The notes under the pieces were generated by a model. That model was not told the origin of the DNA, did not search any database, and was given only the letters and a program-made list of their open reading frames with translations. Shown in pieces: positions 1 through 13,440 of a stretch of 64,000 nt of DNA; the first letter of the stretch is position 1, and each line of letters opens with the position of its first letter. Source of the stretch: Bactericera cockerelli. Lineage: Eukaryota > Arthropoda > Insecta > Hemiptera > Triozidae. The position numbers and the translations under genes were made by a program. The stretch is taken from positions 14,721,363-14,785,362 of the forward strand of contig CM044967.1 of NCBI GenBank assembly GCA_024516035.1. Direction: 5' to 3'.

Positions 1-1228
1 ATATGTTCTTTTCACATGGACTCCTGTGAATAATTCCGTTTTTTTGCTAGTTTTTGGGTAAACGAGGACCCGTGTCTTTGTTTACAATTTGTTTGACACG
101 AATTATCTTGCGTTGTACATGAGGTTTTCGATGGCTTTTAACAATGGTGGGAATTGTTATTTCCGTGTTTTTAGGGCGTTTACCGCTGATTATTAATGTG
201 GCTCACAATTAAGATGGTGTTGTCATCTGCGGTTTTCATGTTGACCCTGGTAATTGAAAGTTTGAAGGGGCCGATAATTATCTGTTGATGACATTGAGGG
301 AGGAAAATGATTTTGATTACTTAAACTACTCATCAATGGTAAAGTTGACTCTTCATAAGTGTGTAAGTTAATTAAATCATGTATATTGTTTTATAATGAT
401 TCCTAGCTGCTGATCCGACCTTTAGTACAAGGAAAAAAACCTGTTTCGTGAGACCGAGGCATGGTCGTTTCAAGTTCCCAGAGTAATTGAGGGCCTTGCT
501 GAAAAAACGAGCTATCTGCATTTTTTCGAAAAAATTTCGACGGTTTCGGGTCACAAATATATGCTACTTCATTGGTGAAGAGCCGCTGGATCTCCTATAG
601 TTATAAGACTTATAAGTGTACCAAAACAGACCATATGACAGATACCTTGATAACATCACAACGTTTTTCTCGATTCCCCAACAATTTTGAAAAACGCAGA
701 TAGCTAGTTTTTTGAGCGAGGCCTTCCATTTTTAGTGCCTATTCAGTGTCCAAAAAGGACCTCAAAAATCAATATTCAATATTTGACAACCGATCTAATT
801 GTAACACTGCCAGATCGAGACCTTTTTTAAGATACTCATATTGATTGTGTTAGGTGGTGTACTTCACTCTTTTGACCCGTTTTGGGGGCTATTTCGGTTA
901 CTATTAGAGGGATTTATTTTCAATCACCTTCAACAGATTCAATTTCAACTTTTCAAAATCTTTCCACTTTTCAGAGATACCCAACTACCCATGTTGAAAG
1001 TTTTAGTCACTTACACCTTATGCATGTAAATCAAAGGTAAAATACAAAGGGTCACTGAGATAATTTAATAGCAAGTTTAACAGATAGTATTAAAAGTAAT
1101 TTTAACGAGTAATTTAATAATAATTATTGTAAGCGCTGCTCAGTAGCGGTGAAAATTTGCGACCTCTGTTTGGTCAACCTGACAAGAATGACATGTTTAT
1201 CACCAGTAAAAGAAAATATCTCTGCAAT
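1..1228. other. Intergenic, no gene seen
   Basis: AT-rich sequence with only short chance ORFs. The one structure visible is the inverted repeat at 489-727, listed separately. Confidence 0.6.
489..727. repeat. Foldback: two inverted arms of about 45 bp
   Basis: The left arm (about 489-537) reads GGGCCTTGCTGAAAAAAC, then GAGCTATCTGC. The right arm (about 681-727) is nearly its reverse complement (GCAGATAGCTAG, then TTTTTTGAGCGAGGCC). Mismatches are few. The loop is about 145 bp. This could be a remnant of a foldback transposon or MITE, or a transcribed hairpin. No target-site duplication is obvious. Confidence 0.6.
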
Positions 1229-1346
1229 AGAGAGAGAGTGTAGAAGGTAATTTGAGAGAGATCTCCATGAGTGAGAAAGGGATGGATGAAAAGAGGATAT
1301 TTTAGAGAGAGAGAGAGATAGAGTAAGAGACAGAGAGAGAGATATT
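1229..1346. repeat. GA-rich simple repeat
   Basis: Broken runs of GA and GAGA (for example 1303-1318 and 1331-1342) make a purine-rich tract. A second such tract lies at about 1567-1632. Such tracts can be GAGA-factor sites in insects, but here they may be plain microsatellites. Confidence 0.7.
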
Positions 1347-1639
1347 TAAGCCCTTTTATGTTGTTCAATAATCTCTAAACCATGGCCTATCCAATAAATT
1401 GGCCACACATTAGTAGGGTCGGGAGGTTTCCAATTAAATATAGAAGCTCAATAAAAATGCCTTTAGTTCAGGCTACATAAAATAATATTATCTGCAAATG
1501 CACCGGCCTAAAATACTGTTTCGGTATTTATAATTGGGCTGCCGGCTTCAAGGTAACCACATTCTTGAGAGCGAGGGAGAAAGAAGATATTGTCAGTAAT
1601 TTAGAGAGGGAGAGAGAAATATAGAGAGGGAGACAAAAA

Positions 1640-4600
1640 AGAACCACCCCAAAGCATTATTATCGGCTATCATCTCACTCCAACATCCTATTCAAAATCC
1701 CAGCGCTAATATATTTGGTCTAATTAATATCGCTGCTATCTTGATTGAAACCCAATTAAAACTTTGTTTTTCGACAGCAGTCTAATCGGATGCTGATGGC
1801 CTCTGCGATTTTAATCCCTTTCCGATCATATCAAAGTCGAAATCAATGAGATTAGGGAGGCTTGTTTGTTTGGACGGGTATTAGTATAGGTAGCCAAGTA
1901 TTAAATGTGAAAGCACTGAATAGTGAATAGGCTTAGTGCAGAAAAAAGTAGATGAATTCTGGTTGTTGAGTTTGGTAGATTAGTGGGCATGATTGAGGAG
2001 GTATCGATCATTAAAAAAGTATTTATGAAGTTTTTTTTTGAAAAATATTTTTTTTGGGAATATTGAGTCGTGTAGGGCTTAATTGCTTTTCCACAATACT
2101 GTATTTCAGGAGGCTCATTTAATGCAGAAAACACAGAAAGAAACGATTTTATTTTTAAGAAAGTTCCATACCTTTCTAAAAAATGCACTCAACATAAAAG
2201 AGGAAAGTAAGAGCCATAAATTATATCGACAAGTCTCTGGCAAACTTTTTGTATAATATTCAAAACAATAAGAAACTGAATACTAATGTAGTGACCCTTT
2301 CAAAAGCTGTTCTTGTAAAGTGAAAGAAATATATGAGAGGGAGGTTTGGGCCCTTTTATCCGTAGCTATTTGTGTATCCCTTTCTACTTTGCATTATATG
2401 CACAGCATTACGCATCTGTCTTGAAAATGATTTATATGCTACCTAAGTTTTATTTTATACTACGGACATTCATAGATAATATTTTAACCAGTAAATACCG
2501 AGCACCAAGTAGGTTCAAAACAACATATTAATATAAGAATTTTCTTGTTACTGTTCTGCATATAGTTGAATTTTACAAGCCATGAGAAAATGATGATAAC
2601 AAGGTGTTATTTTAATGTTTTCAACTTGTGATATTGGTATTATCATCTCTGAAATAAATGCTCATAGCTTTTACTATTGTCACAAAAAAAAGTCACTAGA
2701 ACTTCATCAACGATGAACCCAAACGCTTCTCTCAGCATTTATTTATTTACACGAAACACCATAAAAAAAAAATCGTTTCGTATTTTGGAAAAAATATTGT
2801 CACCAACACTGAAGCAATGATTTGCAATTAATTTATCTCAAAATGTAATTATTTTTTACGAGATTTTTTCCCCCAATAATTAAAATTATAGTTGAGTGAT
2901 TTTAATAGGATTATTCTATAAACTGACATCATCGAAAGTTTTTTCTACCGTTATCTCGGGTAAAAAATGTGTCCCTGAGTCTAGAATAGACCCACGGAAC
3001 TGCAAGAGAACAACAGACGATATAAGTGGAAAGTGAAAATGACTTTGTCCTGGAATTAGGCTGATATTTCAGACTGCTAGTAGCTTAGCTTTGTTCCGAA
3101 ATTTGATAATGTGAAAAATAAAAATGTTTTGAATTGAGAACCCTTAAGCCAATCTAATCCTTAAAACTGTAAGATTTTTAGGAACCTAATCTGCTGATTT
3201 TTTTTCTCTTCTTTTTCTGGCATTGGTAGGCAAGGCCATTCCATACAGCCATTCTGCTGATTTAGTAAAAAACAAAACGTATAAATCTAAAACACTGAGT
3301 CTGTCATAACCTCTTCGGTTATTCTATTTAGATTTCTTGCTGATGAACAATATCTCATCATCAAATGCAAGTGCCAAGGTGTCTCTCCATAATCCCAGAA
3401 TCATCAGATCCAAGGTATATCTTCACCAACTTGGAACATGATTTTTAAAAATCCCAAACCAACATAACCAATAACAAGGTTCATATTTCCAAGACCTTCG
3501 CCACTATCATTCAGACCATACTTCCTTATTACTGTCATGGCCACTACTTATACCCAAGTCGGTATTTCGCCTCATCACGTCCACACCATAGAATTTAAAA
3601 ATCATGACTGATCTACTAAAGTTAGTCTAAAGAGCTGCTTAAAAACCCAACTTTATCCAGAAAAGATTAGTAATTTTGATACTGTTCACATTTCACGACT
3701 CACTCTCCTGGCTATCGTTTCCTCCGGTTTCAATATTTATATTCATGGTTTTAGCTCTATGGAGTCCCATTTTCCCATAAATTCCTCCAATTTTAATACA
3801 ACCGTAAAGTCCATAGATACATGCAGAATAGGAGTAACACAGATAGCTTTAGGCTTTCGGCAAAACGTAAAAAAAGAGTTTCAATTATAAAACGCGACGA
3901 ATAGGTTATAATGAAACCGGCGTTGGTAGAACAGTGGGGAGGAAATATTGAAAAGTTTTAATGATATTCCGATCGGTCAGATGAGCTTTTCACTGCCCTT
4001 AGGTGATTGTACAGAAGTATAATGGAAAATTACACACTAGCCAGTGTGTTAGGGTAGGCAGCTACTTGTATTTATAATATTTCCGTGTCCATGAGAGAGA
4101 TAACCATCTCATGGTGGTGGAAATGTAGACTGGACCTCCAGTTCCAACAATGCCTTTTAAGTTATCTCCATGTAAAATTATTTTACAAGAAATTACAAGT
4201 TTTTAAAGAACAATAGGAACTTCTGATATACACAAGTTACATCTCTAACAATTATTGGAAGTTGATTAAGCTCCATTAAATTTTCAGATTTTTTTACATT
4301 TAAGGTATAGAGTTTACTTTCTATTTTTGTTAAATTTGTATACATGAAGTTCGAAGGTCCAAAGACATAACATTGATAAAATCAAAATGTATTTTTCTGT
4401 TGTTCCAGTATGTAGGTACATTATGAACGATAAATTATTATAGTTTTGCTGATAATTATAGTCTTATTCAGGCTAGACCACTTAGAGGAAATCTAGTTTT
4501 AAACCACTTAAAAGTAAATAATGTCAGATAGAAACGTATTTGAACTTTTCAAAAACAGAAATGAGTAGATTTATTTACCAACCACACCGGCCTATTCAGG

Positions 4601-7350
4601 AATCATTAATGTAACTGTGATTCACTTGATCTCATAAGTCTGATTTGCAGAACTCATCCATTTGATCTTCATTAAATAAATATAATCCATCGACTTTATT
4701 CATATGTGAGGAAACTGTAACCCTATTTGAAATATTGCTCCGTTCAATCCTTTCTTGGAAAGTTAACAATAGATTCAAACATTTAAAACAGGTGGCTTTC
4801 GAATGTATGATAATAATGTATTTAATCACTGTCTAATCGGATGGCTCGTTCCAATGTACTTCCTTCTGTCGAATGTGATGGTGAAAGCAAAAAATGAAGA
4901 AATATAATGTTTTAATTTGGTAATTTTCATGCTCATCACCAAAAAGGAGATGTCCCAGTCAGCCAAGCATACAATGGGTAGCCAGTAGGCGAGTTTTGTG
5001 CTGACAGCATTTTCTACAACCTGACCCCGAGATAGTTATAACATACCTAATTATTAATTTGCACTGCTATCCAGGTATGTTAAGATATTTCTGTTCATCT
5101 AATACAACTTCAATTTTTTCTGTTTGACTGACTAATTGACTGAATTGGACACATATGCAGCAAATACATAAAGCCTCTAGCCTGTTGAACTAACGAGTGT
5201 CTGAAAAAATTGTGGCTGCTCCTTACTCAAAATCTAAAAATATATTTTGAAATGAAGCGTCCTTCAAACCCAGCGTATTGAAAAGCTCAAAGTTCCATGA
5301 AGGGTAAGTTTTTTGAAAATCTAGATGTCCGACCTTATAGAAATCCTCAATTCACTTGCCCTTTCTGTGTGGAGAGTTAAATTGCTCTGTAACAAAAATA
5401 TCTCTTCTATTCTTAATGCTAACAAGTGCATCGACTAACCTTAATATGGATTATAACTCCATTGTATGAAATCATACAATATCTATTCAAGAATACCGAG
5501 GGTGGGACCAGAGGTTTTAACCCTTTTTTTGTCGAATAAATAAAATGAATACCCTCGCTATTTTTACAAATGCAAGTTTTGTTTGGCTATTTGATATCTC
5601 TTCATTTTGGAAATCATTTAACTGAATAAGAACAGACGAATTAAAATATCAAGTTAAATCAATTGGAAAGTTCAGAGCGTTTTCAATTGATGGTGTTCTA
5701 ATATGTATGATTTTATTGGCATCAAATTGTGAACACTTTAAAAAGTCGTCGGTAATTGAAAAGTGGTGTTGGATGACATTTGTGTCAACAGCCTGTTGAT
5801 TTTTCAAAAGTAAACTTATGTAAATTTCGTATCTGATTTCGAATAGCTGGAATTGTATAAATTTCCTTCGCTTTCCTTATCCTTATTGAAATGTTGGAGT
5901 AATTTTATTGCATTTATTTATTTATTTAAATCACAAACGGGCGAACCCTGTACTAAATAAATTACAATATTTATCCGAACTAATGGTATTACAACAACAT
6001 TATCTTTGAATCAGATGTTTTGTTCTGGTGTTCACGAATTTTTGAAAAGTCAACTTCTACTAGGTCATTTTCAATGTCTGTCAATTCAATGTAAACCCAA
6101 CAAATCTTGCGAACACAATCATGTAGGCTTTTCAGAATTATCTGTTTTGCTCCATTTCAATCACATTTTTTTTTGTTGCATATTAAAAATAGAAATGTAA
6201 TTAATTTATCGAGACGGGACTTAAAGTATCGGAAGGAAAAGAATTTCTAAGGGAACAAAAAGAGTATCTCTTCATCTCTTGTGTTGTATGAGTAAGTCTT
6301 TATCCTCAGGAAATACAGGATGCAAAGGAATAATTATGCTGAAACATTGAACTTATAGGTAATGTGGAAAAGAACCATTAGCAGCTTACAATATATTTAC
6401 TTTATATTTTCTGTGTGGCATAGAAACTATTGCAATCGGTCACATTCTTCTTAGATTATTCGAGTATTTCTCACCGTGTAACTACAATGTTGTACTTACT
6501 ACTTTTATTCTATAGTAATACTAAATCAAATATTCCACGAACATTGCCATGTTTGTGTTATTCCTCGGAAATGATACTCACTGATCGAATGATCATCCAC
6601 GATTATCAACAATCTTTCGCTATCTGTTACCCTTGGGCTGTGGAAATGGAACAGGCATATAAACTAATACAGCATTTGAGATTGTTTAACCATCATAGAC
6701 TATTATTGGATTGATTTTTATACATTAGGGATATGTGTCAAAATGGGTATTCCTTGTTTGTTTGTTTGAAACATCAAAGAAGCAAACGTAATTTACAGAG
6801 ATAAAAATACTTTTTTATACCTTTTTTTTTCTGGGTGGTAACAAAATTCAATTGTGAATTCTATTGAGAATCTTTCCCAACCCTGTATGTAAATAATAAT
6901 AACACGACGAAATATTTTTAGTATTAAAAATATGAAAGATTTTTTTAACAATAAAATCAAAGAGAAGAAGTATTATAAATAACATTTATTTTACTTGAGC
7001 CTCTCGCATATTCTTTTCAGACGTACAAATTTCTACATTCATTCTTCCTTATTTTTACTTTCATTTTGTTTTCTTGTTCGTTAAACACATTTCAAATCAA
7101 AGTAATATATTATTATAAAAAAAATATACGTGCATATAAATTATAAAAGTAGATGAAAGTAGAAAACGGTGCCGGGAAAAGTAATTTGAACAGTAATATG
7201 TTTTTAAAGCGAGGAAACAGAAAATGAAATGAATTGATTCGGAAGGACTTTTAAGCTTTTTGCTCTTATGATGAGCTTGTTGTTGGTTTTAAGAAGAAGA
7301 CAAAATTTAGGTCGTTAAAAATAAATTCAATCATTTAAAAAAAAGGAAAT
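1640..7350. other. Gene-poor intergenic stretch
   Basis: No ORF over about 95 codons, no splice-framed protein similarity and no clear repeat family. Poly-T and poly-A runs and TTTATTTA tracts (for example 5910-5926) are scattered through it. I see nothing I can annotate. Confidence 0.55.
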
Positions 7351-7353
7351 AAG

Positions 7354-7440
7354 ATCTTCTTTCACTTTGCCTTTTCCCAAACCTATTTGGTGTCGGCATT
7401 GGTTCAGAATCATGAGGTTGGTAGGTTCAGGGACTTATAC
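7354..7440. repeat. Dispersed repeat with TTTTCCCAAACCTAyTTGG core
   Basis: This segment (TCTTCTTTCACT, then CTTTTCCCAAACCTATTTGG and a GTCGGCATTG-like end) also occurs at 40169-40262. A closely similar core is widespread in arthropod genomes as part of interspersed repeats. Only the repetition is visible here; the element type is not. Confidence 0.6.
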
Positions 7441-8701
7441 TTGCAATTATTACGTTCTTACTTTTTGCTTTCCGTCAACTTGCTTCCAAAGCAACAGAAA
7501 AAATCAGTCAAATAAAAATGTGATAATTTGTACTAGATTTACATGATTATTAGAACACACAAAGTGAGCTTCCAAGCTAATATACGTCTTTATCTTACTG
7601 CTGGAATTATTAGTTTCATTGTTCCTAGTTGGGAAGTAGCTCAAAAATGGCTAATCAAAATCGAAAGCTGGTGATACTCGCTCATAAATTCGATAGCTGG
7701 TTGGTCCACTTTCAGAAAGTTGAAGGTAAAACTTCTACTTAGCTATGGAAGGGGCTTCTTATTTAAACTCCAAAAAACTCAACAATATTCAAAAGACATT
7801 GTGCCATTCACTTGCACCAGAACTTTCGTAGTGTCTTACCTCCTTGGTTGCATTACCCTTTCTTGTCAACTACATTATTCGCCCTACAAATTATTTATGT
7901 ATCTAACCTTTGCATAGGTTCACCAAACATATAATTTATTGTCCCTACATCGACATGTACAGGTTTTTTTCCTAGTTTTCTAACATTATTTATAGCTTCT
8001 AATTGTAATGCATTATGATGTAGGGCTCGTTCTTTTTTTAACTTTCCTTTATTTTTTATCCTTGCTATTTTAGAAACTTTTTGTGCTCCTTTTTTTGTTT
8101 TTCTTTGCATATTTTGCAACAATCCAAGTGCTCTGTTTATTTTTTACGATATTTCTGTTACTGTTAATTCTCCTAGTTTTTCGATGACTTTCTTTCATGA
8201 AAATGTTTTGAATATACCTAGTTTTTCAAATTATTTTGTCTCATTCATTTTCTCCTACAAATTGATCCCTCTTTCGCAATATCTCATATTGTCTTACGCT
8301 ACTTCATTCGCACAATTTTTCACGCTTCTTAAATTCCCTCTATCTCTTTAATCAAACACCTCGGCCGAGGTGTGAAGAACGCCCTATACAAAGAAAGAGA
8401 CATATTTTATACATATTATATGTACCTACGGATATTTACAATTAATCGTAAAAATATTCGAAAGAAAAAGAAGACAAAGTCTTAATGAAATTAACAAGAA
8501 ACCGTTTTCATATCTGGAAGAGGCGGGAAAATTAATGAATAAAAACTGAAAGGTGCATCTGTGACAAAATATTTGATTATCTTTTATTTCTCTCAATTTT
8601 CTTCCTCTTTTTTGTGAGATTCCAAAACAAGAATACGTTTTTGAGCACGCAATTAAACAATGAGAGATTTTCCGACAAAGTGATGATACTATTAAGATAG
8701 T

Positions 8702-8882
8702 TATTTACTTACTTACTTATCTACGGCAAATGCCTGGACGACCAAATGTCTGCTCCATAGCTTGCCTCTAGTTGATTCGATTTGGATCTGTTTCTGCCCT
8801 TGCCTCAGAATTGATTCCTGCTTCCTCCACTGCCTCCACATCTGCTTAAAAATTGTCCTTCCATCTGGCTGCAGGCCTTCCT
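8702..8882 (-). pseudogene. 3' remnant of a non-LTR retrotransposon (RT C-terminus)
   Basis: Read on the minus strand, 8882-8725 translates to GRPAARWKDNF, a stop, then ADVEAVEEAGI and, in the same region, RQAMEQTFGRPGICRR. The GRP-x-x-RW-x-D motif followed by an Ala/Glu-rich helix is typical of the C-terminal end of non-LTR reverse transcriptase polyproteins. It is followed by a short (TAAG)n run at 8702-8722, as expected for a simple-repeat 3' tail. In-frame stops show decay. Only the last 50 or so codons remain. Confidence 0.6.
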
Positions 8883-8927
8883 ATTGTACTGAATGTTCTG
8901 TATCCATCAACATTTTTTTTGTTGACA

Positions 8928-9078
8928 AAGTTATTATATTTGTGTTGATCACTTTCGTGATATCACAACTGCTCCAAACTAGCTTTACTAAATTCACGCT
9001 GAAACCGGGACTTGAACCACCGACCTCCAGGTTACAAGTCCGTCGCCTTATCGATCAAGGTGCTGAGGTCGGTATTTT
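8928..9078 (-). mobile_element. SINE family D, minus strand
   Basis: The reverse complement shows a tRNA-like head: GACCTCAGCACCTTGATCG, then GATAAGGCGACGGAC, and a B box GGTGGTTCAAGTCCCGG. A tail with TTGTGATATCACGAAAGTG and AACACAAATATAATAAC follows. It matches the copy in UGT intron 3 (45748-45897) along its length. Similar short segments (GTACTGAATGTTCTGTA near 8888 and GTACTGAGTGTTCTGTA near 9091) flank it, perhaps a diverged duplication of the target region. Confidence 0.8.
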
Positions 9079-9469
9079 GTAATGTCAGTCGGTACTGAGT
9101 GTTCTGTACCTATCCATCTCTTTTTATTAGAACAATTTATTTTATTAAAGGAAGATTTAACAATATGAGTCCTACCTATCCGTCAACATTGGTGTTTAAA
9201 ACTATCTGTGTTGTTCTGACTGACCATTTCATCTTAGAAGCCAAATAATAATGGCTTAGGATGGGTCCTCTGTATACAAAAAAAAAAAAAAATTGAAAAA
9301 TAAAAGAAATGATAAATAAATCATTATTCTGCTATTATTATTCTGATTTTCATCAGTTGTATTATATTTTGATATTTGTTGGGTTCATCAAGTTTCTCTG
9401 TTTTTCTCTGTTCTCCAAACACCCAGTGCTGAGAAAGAATTATCAAATATGAAGTTCTTTTTTTACAAC

Positions 9470-9560
9470 TACAAATACTTTATTTTTATTCTGCCGGTGT
9501 AGGACTAAAGAGTCCCTTTTTGGGAACAATTTAAAATTAGTCTCATTTATTAGTTTAATA
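9470..9560. repeat. Family H dispersed repeat, copy 1
   Basis: Core features are ACTTTATTTTTATTCTGCCG, then GGACTAAAGAGTCCCTTTTT and CTCATTTATTAG. The same order is found at 10417-10510, 13335-13440 and, inverted, at 43600-43680. GACTAAAGAGTC is itself a short palindrome. The type of element is unknown; it may be the 3' end of a retroelement. Confidence 0.55.
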
Positions 9561-10416
9561 AGATGTACAAATAATATACAGTTACAGGTATAATAATTAA
9601 TATGCATAATTATGTATAAATAGTTAAGTTGTTAAAGTAATAAATACATACTGATCTTCTTCTTCTTATAAATCAGCTGAGAGCTTTTACTTGCTGTCCT
9701 GCTGTGACCACTAAGCGGACTGCTTCATTAGCAAATCTATTCATCTGATAGCATCAGCTTTTACTCAAGGTATTAGTACAGAAAAGCTACAAAAATGTGG
9801 GGTTTGATTTTTCAATATTGCATTTATTTTGTATTTTTTTCATATTGGTATTATATCTTTTTATTTACAAATCGGAAACACTACTCTTCGCGGATTTTAC
9901 TCTCGGTGTTATTTTCATCCTTAAATAATAATCCTTTTCATTTTTTTTTCCACACAGGGAAACACCCTTTGTATAATTTCTGTGGGGTTGGATTCCGCTC
10001 GCCTCATAAATTTAATTCCTATTGACCATCATCAAGTCATAATTGTACTGCTTGTTGAAAAGGGAACTCTCAATGTGTCCGGTGCTTAAAAAAATGCATT
10101 AAACTTTTTTTTTTCTTGAATGAAAAATATTGAATTACATAGCCAGCTTGGCGATACGGTCATTTTAAATTCGCATTATTGAAGCATCTCTTCAGCAAAA
10201 GTGCAAAGTTTTGTTCGAGGGGATATTTTAAAAGTGCATGAAAAATTCAACAAGTTATCATTGTTGCCAGCTGCCATTTTTGAACTGTGTTGAAAAAGAC
10301 CCACCTAAAGGTAGTCCCTCTCACAGGAAAATTCTTCAAGAGCAAATCCAAAGGTAGCTACTGTGGCGGTTGTTGATCTCTGAACGGAACGGATTGATTG
10401 ATAAGTCAAAACAGAA

Positions 10417-10510
10417 AATACAATACTCTGTTTATCCTACAAGACTGATACTAATGAGTCCCTTTACTCTCACAGTCTAAACAAAGTCTCATTTATTGAT
10501 GTTAGTCTCT
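10417..10510. repeat. Family H dispersed repeat, copy 2
   Basis: ACAATACTCTGTTTATCCT, then ATGAGTCCCTTTACTCTCAC and TCTCATTTATTGA. Its order of blocks agrees with the copies at 9470 and 13335. Confidence 0.55.
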
Positions 10511-12214
10511 GGGGTTGTACTAGAAAACTAGATGAACAGAATATCAAACTTCCAAGAAAGCTGTTTTTAGCTACTTGACTTTATTCATCGTGTAGAATGT
10601 AATAGGCATCAGTTAATCATACCATCAACTAACATCTTTAATTTAAATCAAAACAGAACAGTGATGACTCCCATTCCGATATTGACTGAACAAATCTGTG
10701 AGATAAGTTTATCTGCGTTCACACAATCAGTTTCTCTACAGTCCAATCAGTTCAGTCAGGTACATTTAAAAAACTCGTCTAATTTGAAAAATCTGTAAAG
10801 CCTGCACCTATTCCTAATCATCTCTAATTTAGAATGCCTTTAAAGTCACACAAAAGAAGCATTAACCTTAGTGGATACCATCTTCACTGATTACCACATG
10901 ATGATTTTCTTTATGAATTATAAAGAAGCTTGAAAAAATGTGCACATTGGGTCAAAAATTTGTTACCGAGTGTATATTTTGTCACAATTTTCAATCCCAG
11001 CAGGAGAATTTTTTTTACAATGTTTACTGTTTAGGTCATTAAATTGATTGTTCTTTTGGGCTCGTGACATTATGATTCTCTATTATTTAATTTCTGCCAT
11101 ATCTAATTCTAACGTGTTCTGATACTTTTAATGGCTTTTTTTTAATATTTACAATGGTCACTATTGTATGAAATAAATTAATGTCATTGTTAGTGTTTGT
11201 ATTGGATAGTAATTTTTTCGTGACTGCAGTCTGTAATAGAATAGGTCAAAAACGATTGTTGAAAAAAAAAAAATCTTCACATCTATTATTTAGTGTTTTC
11301 AAAGTATTTTTTGTTACAAATACTAAAGAAGCTAGCGTTTTGCACGCTCCGAATCGTCCAAATCACCTGCAGTATAGAATTGCATTGAACCTAAAAAAAG
11401 GTTACTTTATTTCCACACTAAAAAGCTGAATTATAACATCTGAAGAGATGAGTTGATCTTCTTGAAACAAGAAATGAGAAAAAGAAAATCATTAGTTAGG
11501 AATAGTACACTTTGGTGATGAAGAAAACTGTAATTTATATTCCAAGAGATTGCAATTAATTATAACCTCTGAAAAAAAATCTGAGGAAAATTAGAAATTT
11601 CAATATAATGAGAGTTGAAAAGATGTTCATATTGAACACTAGGTGTAGGGCTCATTTTCTTAAAACTTTTCAAGCTCCACATGGGAGGTAAAGATTTCTT
11701 TCCAATCCAAAATTTTCTTTTCAAAAAAGTCATTTTGCAATTGATCCCTATTCTCTCTCGCCCATTGTTTTGTGTTGAATTTTCCTTTCTCTCTTTCCTT
11801 ATTATGTTCGCATACTATCTACTTTTTGTACAAATCTATATAAGTATTTTATATACATAACAAATCTATATGGGTATTTACTATGTATATTTTTATCCCT
11901 GTACTTTCTCCCTCTAACTCACCTACTTACTCCTGCAGTCACTTACATTTTGTTCTTCTAAGATCTTTTATGTTCTCGTATTTTTATTAAAGATTTATTA
12001 CAAAAAAATGACATTTTTTTTCTTCGCTTTCGTCTGTCAGACTTAGGTCTTTCTCATTTTTTACCTTTTCATTCTCAGATATATTATTTTCAATATTACT
12101 TTGCGTTCCTTTCTTTTCTTTATTTATATCTTTTCATTGAGAAAAAATACTAATGCATTTCTTATTATTCTAATACCTTTATTGTATCTATGGTATTTTT
12201 TTTTTTTTTTGCAG

Positions 12215-12307
12215 AATTATCATCTACAAACCAATAGGGAAAAAATGAGCAGGTTTGGACATGGAAGAACGTTGAGAGACTTCTTTGATGACGAAATGAC
12301 GAGTTAA
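12215..12307 (+). CDS. Candidate terminal coding exon (unidentified)
   Basis: A T-rich tract (about 12195-12210) ends in TTTGCAG at 12214, a very good acceptor. The open frame that follows reads NYHLQTNREKMSRFGHGRT, then LRDFFDDEMTS and TAA at 12305-12307. An AATAAA lies about 100 bp downstream (12404-12409). The mix of charged residues looks coding-like, but I do not recognise the protein and see no matching upstream exon. It could equally be a chance frame behind a chance acceptor. Confidence 0.2.
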   Translation, partial: NYHLQTNREKMSRFGHGRTLRDFFDDEMTS

Positions 12308-13334
12308 GAAAGAACCGACATTAGTGTCCCTAACCATAGGCTAAGACATTAAGAGAAGTGTGGGGCTGTGACATAATACATATACTTTCTTTTGGCTGAT
12401 CGGAAAATAAAAGAAAAATTCAGAGACAGTTTGGAAGAATTTGATAACGATGAGGTTATTGTAACCTTTGTACATACAATAATTTTCACTTGTGCATACC
12501 AAGAACTTTCTCCAAAATACTGTGAAGATCTTTCACACATCTTGAAATACTATTTGTTAAAATAATAATACAATTTCAAGAAGCAATCACTCGAAAATAT
12601 TTACAATCTCTAGAAGAAACATTAGGACACACTACAATAACATTCCTTACAAGCCCTACCACTTTTAGACATGTCTCATAATTTCCAAGAATCGCCTTTA
12701 GAAAATCGATCCAGCATAATTCACCAGTGTTACATTTCATAAAATTATGATCACTTACATTAACAAATATAATTACATTAAGAGCACCTCATGTAAAGTT
12801 TCGCCCCTTTCAAGTGAACTCAAGTGAGATGGTCCTCTTTGAATTATTTTAAAGTTTTCTCGTAAAGTATCCAAAGGGATTTTATAATCATTTCCGTTGT
12901 CACTATAAAATCTGTTTGATTGTTTGTTTCCGAAAAGCACAGGGCTTCCTCGTGCTTACTAAAGAAAGCGAACATTTCTATCCTTAAATAAACACCGTGC
13001 GGAAGAAAACTTAAAATTGGTCTGGAGTTCCTTCTCAAGACAAATACCCATTTTTTGTGCTCATTAGTCGACTAAGTCAACAAATAGTTATATAGATACA
13101 AACTCTATTGCAGTGACAGAAAGAGTATTTTCTGGTTGACAAATTTAGCAATCTGGTTTTTGACAAGCTTAGACTTTCCAAATAGCCACAAATAAAGTAC
13201 CTACGCAATACATTGATGCGCTATTATCCGAGACAGAGAAGCAATCGATGAAGATAACAGATAACTAATATTATACCCAGAAAAATACTAAATGAACGTC
13301 ATGAAAATATTACAAATCTTAGTAAACAATGATA

Positions 13335-13440
13335 CAATACAATACTCTGTTTATCCTGCAGGAATAAGAATAAAGAGTCCCTTTCCTCTCACAGTCTTGA
13401 TAGCCTTTAATAAAGTTATATGAATAAGTTAAGACAAGCC
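13335..13440. repeat. Family H dispersed repeat, copy 3
   Basis: ACAATACTCTGTTTATCCTG, then AATAAAGAGTCCCTTTCCTC and CACAGTCT. Close to the 10417 copy over the first 70 bases. Confidence 0.55.

Noticed and set aside
1229..1632. Polycomb/GAGA regulatory element
   Set aside because: GA tracts alone are not enough; no nearby gene or further motif.
6430..6714. 94-codon plus-strand ORF
   Set aside because: No recognised domain and composition is typical of chance ORFs here.
7898..8122. Lys-rich minus-strand ORF (LLQNMQRKTKKGAQKVSKIA and on)
   Set aside because: No ATG at the start of the frame, strong Lys/Arg bias from AT-rich DNA, no recognised domain and no splice context. It might be a transposon remnant but I cannot support it.
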